Of a stretch of DNA of 64,000 nucleotides, positions 9,033 through 17,448 are shown piece after piece. The DNA comes from an uncultured Ignatzschineria sp. (lineage in GTDB: Bacteria; Pseudomonadota; Gammaproteobacteria; Cardiobacteriales; Wohlfahrtiimonadaceae). The stretch spans positions 1-64,000 of the forward strand of contig CALZEE010000005.1 in NCBI GenBank assembly GCA_945639195.1, given 5' to 3'. The translations under genes and the position numbers were made by a program. Position 1 is the first letter of the stretch, and every line of letters begins with the position of its first letter. The notes beneath the pieces are model-generated. The model worked only from the letters and a program-made list of their open reading frames with translations, was not told where the DNA came from and did no database searches.

Positions 9033-10400
9033 TTAGAATACAAGCCATTTTGCGCAGAGCACAATAATCGGTAATCCAATTAAGGTTCGTAAAATAAAGA
9101 GGATAAATAATTCTAAAAGGTTTAGCTTAATCTTCGACTTCAAGACCAACGCGCCTACTTCCGTCATGTAAATGACTTGAATCACCGAGGTACAGGCAAT
9201 GATAAATCTCGTCATCTCACTCTCAACAGACGCACCCAATACTGCCGGCAAGAAGATATCTGCAAATCCAACTAATAATGCCGGCGCCGCCGCCTTCGCA
9301 TCAGGAACACTCATCCACTCCAACAGATAGTAAAATGGCATCGAAAGGTAATTAAAAATCTGCGTATATTCAGAGAGCGCTAAAGCAATCGTACCTATTG
9401 CGAATACTACGGGCATGAGTCCCCAATAAACATCCACTAATACAAGGCTACTATTTTTCAAGGCTGTTTTAATGCTTGGCGCACTCGCTGACTTAGATAA
9501 TGCTCGGTCAACCGCCCATCGATAACTAGATATATCACTCGGCGCTTCTTCTGTTACAGGCGGTTTTCCTGTTAAGTAAGTCTCTTTCTTTAAACTCAAT
9601 GGCGGAATTCGTGGCAGGATAACGGCGATAACAATGGATGTGAAAACAACGACTGCATAGAAAGGAATAAAATATTGGGGGATACCTAGCACACTCACAA
9701 TTAACAAGCTAAACGCTATAGAAGAAACTGCAAAGTTTGTTGAGATAGATGCCGCTTCCCTTTCCGTATAGTAGCCTTCCTCATATTGTTGCGTTGTAAT
9801 AATTACCCCAACAGGCGTTGAGCCTAACCACGAAGCCGCCGCATCAACCGCTGATCTTCCTGGTAATTTAAATAGCTTATTAAATGGCTTCGATAATAAT
9901 GTCCCGACAAACTCCATCAACCCATATTCCACTAAGAATGGTAGTAGTACGATGGCAAACAAGAAAAAAGGAACTAATGTCGGATTTAAACTATTCAGAA
10001 TCGTGCCACCGGTATTTTTATCAATCACCCATTCTGGCCCAATCTGAAAGAAAATCATGACAATAAATATCGCCCCAATCACTCTCAATAAAACCCAGAT
10101 AATATTGGGGGCAAACAGCTCTTTCATTCTCGGTTTTTGACTAATCATCTTGGGTTTACCTAGTGTGCCATACAGCGTAATAATTGCTGAGGAGACGACC
10201 ACACAAAGCGCGAATACCTGCAATGTATTCTCTGGCAAAAATGACCGCAATACAGTGGCTAAAATACCAACCCCAACACTCCACTCGCCATTCCACGGTA
10301 GCGGGGTGATAAAGAATAAAACACCAATGAGGGAATAGATAATAAACTTGCGCCTAGCAACAATACTTTGCTGAGGCTGAACATTAATTGATGATTTCAT
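9033..10400 (-). CDS. YjiH-type permease with nucleoside-recognition (Gate) domain
   Basis: Polytopic inner-membrane protein of 455 residues with about ten hydrophobic segments and Gate-type segments, for example LLVGFADIFLPAVLGASVESEMTR cut by polar turns. It looks like the YjiH family of putative transporters, whose substrates are poorly known. It lies upstream of the ThDP decarboxylase and ureohydrolase genes on the same strand (131-base gap to the next gene) and next to a LysR regulator. Uptake of arginine or a guanidino compound is a reasonable inference but not shown by sequence. A near-perfect AGGAGGAG ribosome site precedes the ATG. Confidence 0.72.
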   Translation of the reverse strand: MKSSINVQPQQSIVARRKFIIYSLIGVLFFITPLPWNGEWSVGVGILATVLRSFLPENTLQVFALCVVVSSAIITLYGTLGKPKMISQKPRMKELFAPNIIWVLLRVIGAIFIVMIFFQIGPEWVIDKNTGGTILNSLNPTLVPFFLFAIVLLPFLVEYGLMEFVGTLLSKPFNKLFKLPGRSAVDAAASWLGSTPVGVIITTQQYEEGYYTEREAASISTNFAVSSIAFSLLIVSVLGIPQYFIPFYAVVVFTSIVIAVILPRIPPLSLKKETYLTGKPPVTEEAPSDISSYRWAVDRALSKSASAPSIKTALKNSSLVLVDVYWGLMPVVFAIGTIALALSEYTQIFNYLSMPFYYLLEWMSVPDAKAAAPALLVGFADIFLPAVLGASVESEMTRFIIACTSVIQVIYMTEVGALVLKSKIKLNLLELFILFILRTLIGLPIIVLCAKWLVF

Positions 10401-10743
10401 AACTCCTCCTTGCTCGATTAATGAGGTCTAATGCCATCTTTTTTATTTTTCGAGCGTTATTTTGTATGAATATAGATTTTTTATTGAGCTGTAAGAACTG
10501 ACTAAATAAGTAATATCTTCCTTTTTGTAATAAACCTTAAGATGTAGTACTAAGCCTTTAACCAGCTGTTATTCAACAATATTCCTTAAAGTGATTAACT
10601 TTCATCTTAAGGAGTATCGCTAGTTTGTTCTATTTCATTATCAATATATATACATACAAAAAAAGCTATGGATCTCTCATTCACAATCTACACTGATGTT
10701 TTTCAACAGATTCTATTCCTACTAAAGCCACTAACCGACAACA
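10401..10743. promoter_or_regulatory. 343-base gap with CTTAA-type inverted repeats, likely operator region
   Basis: AT-rich leader of the YjiH-type gene. TCCTTAA (10583-10589) and TTAAGGA (10607-10613) form an inverted repeat, and CCTTAAG recurs near 10537. LysR proteins often bind such dyads, and the adjacent LysR gene is the obvious candidate. No gene is visible here. Confidence 0.35.
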
Positions 10744-11637
10744 CTAAAATTTCTTACTTAATAGCTTCTTCATAAAAATCTTAATCAGCGGCGCATTCGG
10801 ATTTTTCGTAATGAAATGATGAGAGACTGAATAAGAGAACTCTTCATATATCGGGATAATAACGCCATCCTTCACATAAGTTGCAGCATAATCAACAGGA
10901 AGATAGCCCAAGTGTGTACCGGCCATAATGAAAAGGAGTGTCGTCTCCATCTGTTTTGCCGTTGCGGTGAATTTTGATGGTCGAATCGGGACAATATCTG
11001 GATCAAGGTTATATCCTCTACGTACCCAAGAGTGATGATGAAGCAATGCTTCTACATCTGGCATTTCTGAGATTACGGGATGTCCTTTACTGCAGTAAAC
11101 TTGCTGTTTTTCTTCGATAATTTTCTTATATAAAATCTCTTTGAGCTTCTGACTAAAGTAACCAATACCGATATCTAAACGATTATTAAGAATCCGCGAT
11201 TCGATCTCTTGCGGTGATAAAATCTCAATGTTCAACGTGACTAAGGGATATTCTTCATAAAATTGCGCAATCGTATTAGATATCTGCTTTTTCAGTAATA
11301 GTGGCAACTCATCAATTAAGGCGATATTGAGCTCCCCAGATAAGCTATTATTCGCTTTTTGAATCTGCATAATCTCTTGATAAAAAACTTCTAAATGCTC
11401 TGATAATTGCCCGCAAGCTTCATAAACCTCTTGTCCTTCTTTGGTCAAAGAGAACCCACTGCGGCCACGTAAGCAGAGCGTAAAACCAAACTTATCCTCC
11501 AAATACTTCAATTGATTACTAATCGCGGGTTGTGCCATATCTAAGATAGTTTGCGCTGCCGATACGCCCTTACAATCCGCAACCACTACAAAGACATATA
11601 AGGCTCTAAAATCTCGATAATTGAGTCTTTTTAACAT
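10744..11637 (-). CDS. LysR-type transcriptional regulator
   Basis: LysR family regulator of 297 residues. The helix-turn-helix is at about residues 20-45 (AAQTILDMAQPAISNQLKYLE), followed by a periplasmic-binding-like effector domain. AAGGA precedes the ATG. It reads in the same direction as the permease, ThDP decarboxylase and ureohydrolase genes and sits directly upstream of them, so it is the likely regulator of that cluster. The effector is unknown; a guanidino or basic amino acid would fit the context. Confidence 0.85.
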   Translation of the reverse strand: MLKRLNYRDFRALYVFVVVADCKGVSAAQTILDMAQPAISNQLKYLEDKFGFTLCLRGRSGFSLTKEGQEVYEACGQLSEHLEVFYQEIMQIQKANNSLSGELNIALIDELPLLLKKQISNTIAQFYEEYPLVTLNIEILSPQEIESRILNNRLDIGIGYFSQKLKEILYKKIIEEKQQVYCSKGHPVISEMPDVEALLHHHSWVRRGYNLDPDIVPIRPSKFTATAKQMETTLLFIMAGTHLGYLPVDYAATYVKDGVIIPIYEEFSYSVSHHFITKNPNAPLIKIFMKKLLSKKF

Positions 11638-11962
11638 TCCTTCATCCTCTACTTCATTTTATTATTGTTATTTAAAACTGCCTGATTCTACTCATTGAAG
11701 ATCCATCATCGCCCTCATCAATGTAGGTCTTTTCATCAAGGGAAATCAAGGTAAGAGAATGATCAAACAGCGATAAGCTCTTATAGCACTTTAAAATGAG
11801 CCGCTTAACTTACGCATTAAATATCAAATAATCGCCCCTGCAAAAGGCGTTTAGACTTATGGGTTGTGGTAAATAACGCTAAATCATACGCACAAAAAAC
11901 CCCGCAATTGCGGGGTTTAATCATTCTCAATTTACGTTGAGTAATGCAGATTTAAGATGAGC
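11638..11962. other. 325-base gap without a gene
   Basis: I see only the terminator at 11897-11918 and AT-rich leader sequence of the LysR gene. Confidence 0.6.
11897..11918 (-). terminator. terminator after the S4-domain gene
   Basis: A perfect palindrome centred on AATT with arms AAACCCCGC and GCGGGGTTT. The minus-strand side runs into TTTTTTG. Confidence 0.88.
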
Positions 11963-12202
11963 CTACTTCTCAAATCCTTCACATACTGTGATTTCGAAAC
12001 CTTCTCCAGTAACTTTGCTACCTGCGAGAATTTTTGCTGTTTTACGAAGCTCAAGCTCACCGTTTACATTCACGAGACCTTCTGCAACCATTAACTTTGC
12101 ACGGCCACCTGTTTCTGCAACGCCCGTCATTTTTAAAAGATCATTCAAAGCAACATGTGGGTGATCTTCTAAGTAAAAGTCTTCTTTTAATTCTGTGTTC
12201 AT
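11963..12202 (-). CDS. YbcJ-like S4-domain RNA-binding protein
   Basis: Small protein of 79 residues made almost entirely of one S4 RNA-binding domain. It aligns with E. coli YbcJ: HPHVALNDLLKMTG, TGGRAKLMVAEGLVNVNGE, and RKTAKILAG correspond to HPHVELCDLLKLEG, SGAQAKIAIAEGQVKVDG and RKRCKIVAG. Family members are thought to bind RNA, but a specific partner is not established. The gene is monocistronic with its own terminator. Confidence 0.85.
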   Translation of the reverse strand: MNTELKEDFYLEDHPHVALNDLLKMTGVAETGGRAKLMVAEGLVNVNGELELRKTAKILAGSKVTGEGFEITVCEGFEK

Positions 12203-12590
12203 ACTGTCTCACTATTTATATCGTAATGTTTAATTGTGTCTTCTATCCGTTACGCGCGATATCGATCATCAGTTTTCTTATTCTTTATCGAATGCAGATT
12301 TCTAACGATCTCGAAGGAAGGGGCATTCTACACTTAACGCGCGCTAAATGCTCATTTTGCTTTCTTATCTAAAAACCGAACGTCATCAATCTCTATATTG
12401 ATACCCTATCCTTATATCGCATTGCGATGAAATATCCCCACGTATTAAGATAATGTGGCATATATTTAATGTTGCGATATGGACGATATGACAACATGGC
12501 GATATGCCTAATTTGACCCATAAAAAATCCCGCTTTCGCAGGATCTTTATAATTAGTCTCTATCAACGATTATCCATCGTTCGTGGCGCA
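12203..12590. other. 388-base gap, short GCGATAT-type dyads only
   Basis: No gene seen. ATCGCA-T-TGCGAT (12416-12428) is a palindrome, and GCGATATG recurs nearby. A weak hairpin, ATCCCGC/GCAGGAT (12528-12544, one mismatch) with T residues on the minus strand, may end the permease transcript. Confidence 0.45.
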
Positions 12591-13892
12591 TTACGCTTTT
12601 GGCACAAAGAGATTTAAACGAATAAGAATCTCATCAATCCATACTGGAAGCATATTCGTATTATAGAGCAACTCTGTAATTGCGTAGCTTGCAGTGAAAG
12701 TATAAAGAAGCACAATCACGGTCTTCACAGGGATTGATGTGATGAAGCGATTACACTGCCACTCAGGAATGATATCCCCTGTTTTACGCGCTGCACGAAG
12801 CATTAATAATGGAACAATTGCTAAGATTACCCCACCGACAGCTCCCGCAAATTCAAGCGCACGACCAAATGATACAAGCTCACGATACGCTAAAATAAAT
12901 GGCGGTACCGCAATAATTGCCAGTACGATTGAACGTCTTACAGGGTTCGTCTCTGAACCTAAGTTAAACTTATCGAAGATATTCGTAAAGTAACTGCCCC
13001 CAAGTCCCCAGTAAGATGTCATCATCGCGCAAAGTGCAAAGAGGTTCGCAATAATCGCCGCCCAATGCCCTAAGAATCTACCCCATGTGATAGTCGCAAT
13101 CTCATCGATATTCTCGATGCCGGCTAATGAAATCACCGAAAAGGCAACGGTAGATAAGAGGATGAACGTACAGATCATGCCGATAATAATCGCTTTTGGC
13201 AATAACTTCGGTGTGTGCGAAAGACCGCGAGCGATCTCTGGTACGATATATTGCGCAGAGTAGCTAAATACCACAAGATAGATAATCGGTACCATATAGT
13301 TCCAATTGCTCTCTGTGAGGTAACTGATTTTCGTATGATCGTTAAAGAAAGTGGAAACTGAAAGAATCACAATTAAGGCAACCATTGCCATACTGATGAA
13401 TTTCTCGCCCTTTCCAATGGCTTTAAGACCAATATAGAGAATCCCTACTGCCGGAATTGCAAACAATACACTTCCGATCTGATTGGGAATACCGAATAAC
13501 TCATTAATCAAACGACCACTTCCCGCCATATAAGCGATTAATGCCCCGGTACTATTCGCACAGACAGAAATAAAGATGAGCCAAGCGCCAATTTTACCAA
13601 CATAACGCGCCGCTAAACCACTCAACTGATGATGCGAGCGAGTTCTTAACGTTGTTTCAGCAACATAGAGCATTGTAATTGTGGTTAAAATACCAATCAC
13701 AATTAACCATAAGAAGAGGGGAAAGAATCCTGCATTACGCGATGCGTAAGGAATAGCAAGAACACCGGCACCAATATTGGTTCCTACGATCATTGCGATC
13801 CCTTCAAGAAGGGTGAGCTTTTTGGTGACTAGCGCGCCTTCAGACACCCGTTCCTCTACTTCAATGTTGTCAGCTATTTTTGCTGTTGCCAT
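12591..13892 (-). CDS. amino-acid permease of the aromatic/hydroxy amino-acid (HAAAP) type
   Basis: Inner-membrane transporter of 433 residues with about eleven hydrophobic segments. The first segment, LEGIAMIVGTNIGAGVLAIPYA, is the glycine-rich unwound helix typical of the APC superfamily and in particular of Trp/Tyr/Ser permeases. Proton-coupled uptake of an aromatic or hydroxy amino acid is the family function; the exact substrate cannot be read from sequence. The cytosolic N-terminus has about 25 polar residues. The gene stands alone, with a long AT-rich leader upstream. Confidence 0.8.
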   Translation of the reverse strand: MATAKIADNIEVEERVSEGALVTKKLTLLEGIAMIVGTNIGAGVLAIPYASRNAGFFPLFLWLIVIGILTTITMLYVAETTLRTRSHHQLSGLAARYVGKIGAWLIFISVCANSTGALIAYMAGSGRLINELFGIPNQIGSVLFAIPAVGILYIGLKAIGKGEKFISMAMVALIVILSVSTFFNDHTKISYLTESNWNYMVPIIYLVVFSYSAQYIVPEIARGLSHTPKLLPKAIIIGMICTFILLSTVAFSVISLAGIENIDEIATITWGRFLGHWAAIIANLFALCAMMTSYWGLGGSYFTNIFDKFNLGSETNPVRRSIVLAIIAVPPFILAYRELVSFGRALEFAGAVGGVILAIVPLLMLRAARKTGDIIPEWQCNRFITSIPVKTVIVLLYTFTASYAITELLYNTNMLPVWIDEILIRLNLFVPKA

Positions 13893-14395
13893 GATTATTA
13901 ATCCTCCGACATTACATGTTTAACACCCACTAAGCTTGTGTTTCAAAACACTAAAAAGAGTTATAAAATGTTACATGCAATATCAATATTATTTTAAAAA
14001 AAACTTGTAATAGCAAATACTATTAGCAAGTTATAACTCTTTCACAAATTTTAATGATCCGAGTATATAAACATTCTATTGCACGAATGTCTAGATTGTT
14101 TTATTGCCTATTTTTATAGTATGAGCCGGGAGCAAAAGAGCTTCTATCAACACTTTTACTCATGAATACACTTCATCATAATGATTTTCATCACTTAATG
14201 ATCGATTACAAATTAAGTGTGAGATGGTATTTTCTTCCATCGCTGCCAACTATTCTTAATATTAAACTTATGCCCCATAAATCACGTGACGAATATGTCC
14301 GGTACATATAATTTCCCTGATTAAATATTGAAGATACGTACACAATCATCCGTACTTATATATACTAATGACTCTATGTCTTTTTTGAGGTTATG
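13893..14395. other. 503-base AT-rich divergent promoter gap
   Basis: It separates the permease from the EamA-type gene, which are transcribed divergently, so both promoters must lie here. I see no gene and no convincing operator. Confidence 0.5.
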
Positions 14396-15253
14396 ATGCG
14401 CCAGAATCTTCTCCTTGGCATACTATTTGTTGTCATCTCTCAGATGGCTTTTGCGCTGATGGATAGCACAATAAAATGGCTTAGCGACGATATTTCCACC
14501 GCAACCATCATCTTCTTTAGAAATCTCGTCACCCTGATATGGCTTGCACCGGTATTTTATCTCTCTGGAGAGGTGAGAAACTCCTTCAAACGACTTCCCT
14601 TGCACGCAATTCGCTCGCTCTCTGGGCAGATTGGAATGGTACTGATCTTTATCTCACTAAAGGTATTACCTCTATCTGATGCCACAATTCTTCGCTCTCT
14701 CACGCCCTTATTTGTACCGCTACTGGCAGCCTATTGGTTAAAAGAGCGATTAAGTTGGGTACTAATTCCCAGCTTCATTCTTGCTTTTGCCGGCGTCTGG
14801 ATGCTCTCTGGCATGGATAAACCCCACTTCTCAATGCTCTCTTTCTTGCCCATTATTGCCGGCATTTTTGTGGCAATGGCGATGGTGGCGATTCGCCGAG
14901 TGAGTAAAGTCGCAGGCGGCGCCGAGATTGTCTTCTACTTCTCTCTTACAGGGATTTTCTTCTCTTTAGGAATGGCAGCCTTTACCGAATTTACACTCCC
15001 CTCAAGCCTTGCGGTATGGGGAATGGTTCTCTTGATGGGCTTCTTCGGATCGCTTGGGCAGATCTGGGTTACGAAAGCGAATCAGATTGCAGATGCCTCT
15101 ATTCTCGCACCATTTTACTATCTTAATGCTGTATTTGGCGCGATTCTCTCCCACTTCTTCTGGAATGAAACATTGGGCATTTGGGGTTGGCTCGGCGCAA
15201 CACTCGTTATTTCTGCAGGACTGCTCCTGATCTTTTTCAAAAAACGTTCATAG
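14396..15253 (+). CDS. EamA/DMT superfamily transporter
   Basis: Ten-helix drug/metabolite transporter of 285 residues made of two repeated five-helix EamA halves. The first half includes MAFALMDSTIKWLS, LSDATILRSLTPLFVPLLAAYWLKERLSW cut by turns, and the second ends in APFYYLNAVFGAILSHFFWNE. Such proteins export amino acids or metabolites; the substrate is unknown. Two consecutive ATG codons (14393 and 14396) follow GAGG; the second has better spacing. There are no obvious partner genes nearby. Confidence 0.8.
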   Translation: MRQNLLLGILFVVISQMAFALMDSTIKWLSDDISTATIIFFRNLVTLIWLAPVFYLSGEVRNSFKRLPLHAIRSLSGQIGMVLIFISLKVLPLSDATILRSLTPLFVPLLAAYWLKERLSWVLIPSFILAFAGVWMLSGMDKPHFSMLSFLPIIAGIFVAMAMVAIRRVSKVAGGAEIVFYFSLTGIFFSLGMAAFTEFTLPSSLAVWGMVLLMGFFGSLGQIWVTKANQIADASILAPFYYLNAVFGAILSHFFWNETLGIWGWLGATLVISAGLLLIFFKKRS

Positions 15254-15591
15254 TCCTTGGAAAAAGCCTAGGAAGAAATCTTACTCGAAAAGCCTTCCTT
15301 TTTATGCGATATTATACATGCATGTAAAATGTAATATTTAATGCTTAATATTTAATGCCAATTTAATATTGATCACCCCATTAAATATCACATTTAATTT
15401 TATATTTGATTTCATATTGAATCGATTATACATATCAATATTAATGATAGGCATAATCCTCAGCACTCAATAGATGGAATATAAAACCCTAGAAAGGAAG
15501 AGATAAACATCGGAATTTGGTTGATATGTTTATATCGATTCTATCTAACAATAACAGTTATTTTGCCACAAAAAATCTTTAAGGAATGATG
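15254..15591. other. 338-base gap with clustered AATATTTAATGC-type repeats
   Basis: AATATTTAATGC occurs twice (15333-15344 and 15347-15358), followed by several ATTTAAT, TTAATATT and ATTAAATAT words in both orientations up to about 15420. There is no gene. This may be curved promoter DNA or a cluster of operator sites for the downstream secreted-protein gene. Confidence 0.45.
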
Positions 15592-15966
15592 ATGAAAAAA
15601 CTTTTACTAAGCTTAAGCCTCCCACTACTCTTTTTAAACGCATCTATTGCCGAAGAAGTAATTACTGAAGCGACTGAAACAGTCTACTCAACACCGCTTC
15701 AAGCAGTATTAGCGGATAATCCTTTTACAGAGAACGATCTTTCAACACTCTCCCTCTCTCAGGAACTTAATCGTGGAGAGAATGCAGATAAAGTGATGAT
15801 TACCCTTATTGAATCTGGTCTCTTGGATGATTCCATCTTTGCGACGAAAAATGTCTACTTCATTAAACGTGGCGAGCAAGGTTGGAGCGTTGATGAAAAA
15901 TTCAAAACGCAAAAATGCCGTCGTGGTGAAGATACCTCATCATTTATCTCAGCAAACTGCCCTTAA
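15592..15966 (+). CDS. small secreted protein of unknown function
   Basis: Protein of 124 residues that I do not recognise. It begins with a clear signal peptide (MKKLLLSLSLPLLFLNASIA, cleavage near residue 20), so it is probably periplasmic or secreted. The mature part is acidic at first, then ends with a basic CRRGEDTSSFISANCP tail containing the only two cysteines, which could form a disulfide. Three successive ATG codons occur; the third (15592) has the best spacing from AAGGA. It is followed by terminators and has no operon partner. Confidence 0.65.
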   Translation: MKKLLLSLSLPLLFLNASIAEEVITEATETVYSTPLQAVLADNPFTENDLSTLSLSQELNRGENADKVMITLIESGLLDDSIFATKNVYFIKRGEQGWSVDEKFKTQKCRRGEDTSSFISANCP

Positions 15967-15979
15967 TTGATGATGGATG

Positions 15980-16028
15980 CCCCAAAGAATCATTGAATCT
16001 ATCAATTCAGGGATTCTAGTATTTGGGG
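15980..16028 (+). terminator. imperfect long hairpin after the secreted-protein gene
   Basis: CCCCAAA (15980-15986) pairs with TTTGGGG (16022-16028), and AGAATC pairs with GATTCT inside. There is no T run, so it may be a processing or stability structure rather than a true terminator. Confidence 0.4.
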
Positions 16029-16071
16029 TTCAATCATTTAATAACGTATATTTAATAACGTATTCTATGCA

Positions 16072-16107
16072 AAAACCTTATCGAGCATGACTTCGATAAG
16101 GTTTTTT
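16072..16107. terminator. bidirectional terminator
   Basis: AAACCTTATCGA pairs with TCGATAAGGTTT (to about 16104), followed by a T run. It lies between the plus-strand secreted-protein gene and the minus-strand CorA-like gene and serves both. Confidence 0.9.
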
Positions 16108-16149
16108 TATGTCTTTTACCTAGAGCAATCTCTCGCACTTTTAATCTGA

Positions 16150-17145
16150 CTATTTCCAAAAATTTCGCTTTCGAATATAGAACAAAGATCCCGTTAAAAT
16201 TGAGAGCGATAAGCAGATCACATAGAGATAACCATGCTTAAAGCTGAGCTCCGGCATTCCTTCAAAGTTCATGCCATACCAGCCCACGATTAAAGTGAGT
16301 GGTAAAAAAATCGCGGAGATAATCGTAAATGTCTTCATAATCTTATTCAGATTCAAGTCTAACTGCGCCTGATAGCGATCATTCACTTGCGAAATATACT
16401 CGCCTAACATCGCGCTATATTTATATAAGCGATCGAGCTTATTTGTAAGCCGACGATAGTTTTGATCGGCATCTTTTGAGAGAAGCTCCTCATAATCTTC
16501 TGTCATATCCTCAAAGAGATCAATGAGCGAAAGATAGTAATGTTTATAGTTAGAGATTGTCTTACGCAGTTTTAAGATGGTGTTTTGCGGATCTTTAGGC
16601 GCATTCGCAAATGAGAGTTCTAATTCAAGCGCACTATTTTCAACACTTCGTAAAAAGCTTCGATCTGTTAATAAGTCATGACGAATTAAGGCATAAGGCA
16701 CGAGTAAATTGGGCGTTGAAATCTCAACAATCTGTCCAAATACATCATTAATATGCTGGATATGTTTTGCAGAGGTCGATAAGGTATCGTCATAGAAAAG
16801 AAGCGAGTAATCCTCATAAATAATCATCACGATTTGCTCGTTCTTAGTCTCATCTTCATGATCAATTAAGGTTAAGCTAATTAACGTATAATCGCGATAA
16901 TGCCCAATATACGTATCTTGCTCTGCGGAGAGAATCTTATCGGCTAAAAAGAGAAAGTGAACATCCTCCTTAAAATAATGCTTCAAAGGTTTGTCCGCAG
17001 TATTTTCAAACGCTGCGCCATCATCCGCATTAAAGAGATGATGCGCTTGATTCGCTTTTAATGCAGCATAAGAGAAGCAGTAAAGCGTGGCATCTTCGCC
17101 CGTTGTTTCGATAAATCGCTTATTTTCAAACCGATAACGCTGCAT
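16150..17145 (-). CDS. CorA-family magnesium/divalent cation transporter
   Basis: CorA-like channel subunit of 331 residues. It has a long charged cytosolic N-terminal domain with coiled-coil helices, then two C-terminal membrane segments. The diagnostic GMN motif is present as YGMNFEGMPEL directly after the first segment (about residue 290), followed by a second segment near residues 305-325. CorA pentamers let Mg2+ (also Co2+, Ni2+) enter the cell; some relatives (ZntB) move zinc, so the ion is not certain. The gene is monocistronic and convergent with the secreted-protein gene. Confidence 0.85.
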   Translation of the reverse strand: MQRYRFENKRFIETTGEDATLYCFSYAALKANQAHHLFNADDGAAFENTADKPLKHYFKEDVHFLFLADKILSAEQDTYIGHYRDYTLISLTLIDHEDETKNEQIVMIIYEDYSLLFYDDTLSTSAKHIQHINDVFGQIVEISTPNLLVPYALIRHDLLTDRSFLRSVENSALELELSFANAPKDPQNTILKLRKTISNYKHYYLSLIDLFEDMTEDYEELLSKDADQNYRRLTNKLDRLYKYSAMLGEYISQVNDRYQAQLDLNLNKIMKTFTIISAIFLPLTLIVGWYGMNFEGMPELSFKHGYLYVICLSLSILTGSLFYIRKRNFWK

Positions 17146-17448
17146 GTTTCATTTCCTCTTTACTCAATACGCCCCTCATAATTGAGGTGTTACTATCATG
17201 CCACACTCTGATCCATAATTAATGCCCAACCAAGATTTTCACATAGAGAGGGCATTTCTGATACCGTTCTTCCCTTTTATGATCAATGACTTCCCTTTAT
17301 TTACTGTATTAATATTATTGTTTCCCACAGAAAACCGAGCAATGTCGTGTTATTTCTAGTAGAGTCAAAATCTTTCAACCTAAAAAATGATCAGTGGGAA
17401 CATTGCCAAAAGCGAGACCTTTCACTGATGCAGACATAACGAGATAAC
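17146..17448 (+). promoter_or_regulatory. 303-base leader of brnQ with competing pairing segments
   Basis: TTCCCAC (17322-17328) can pair with GTGGGAA (17394-17400), while GCAATGT (17339-17345) can pair with ACATTGC (17400-17406). The order makes these crossing or mutually exclusive pairs. A leader switch or pseudoknot is possible, provided transcription starts upstream of 17320. I recognise no known riboswitch. Confidence 0.3.
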
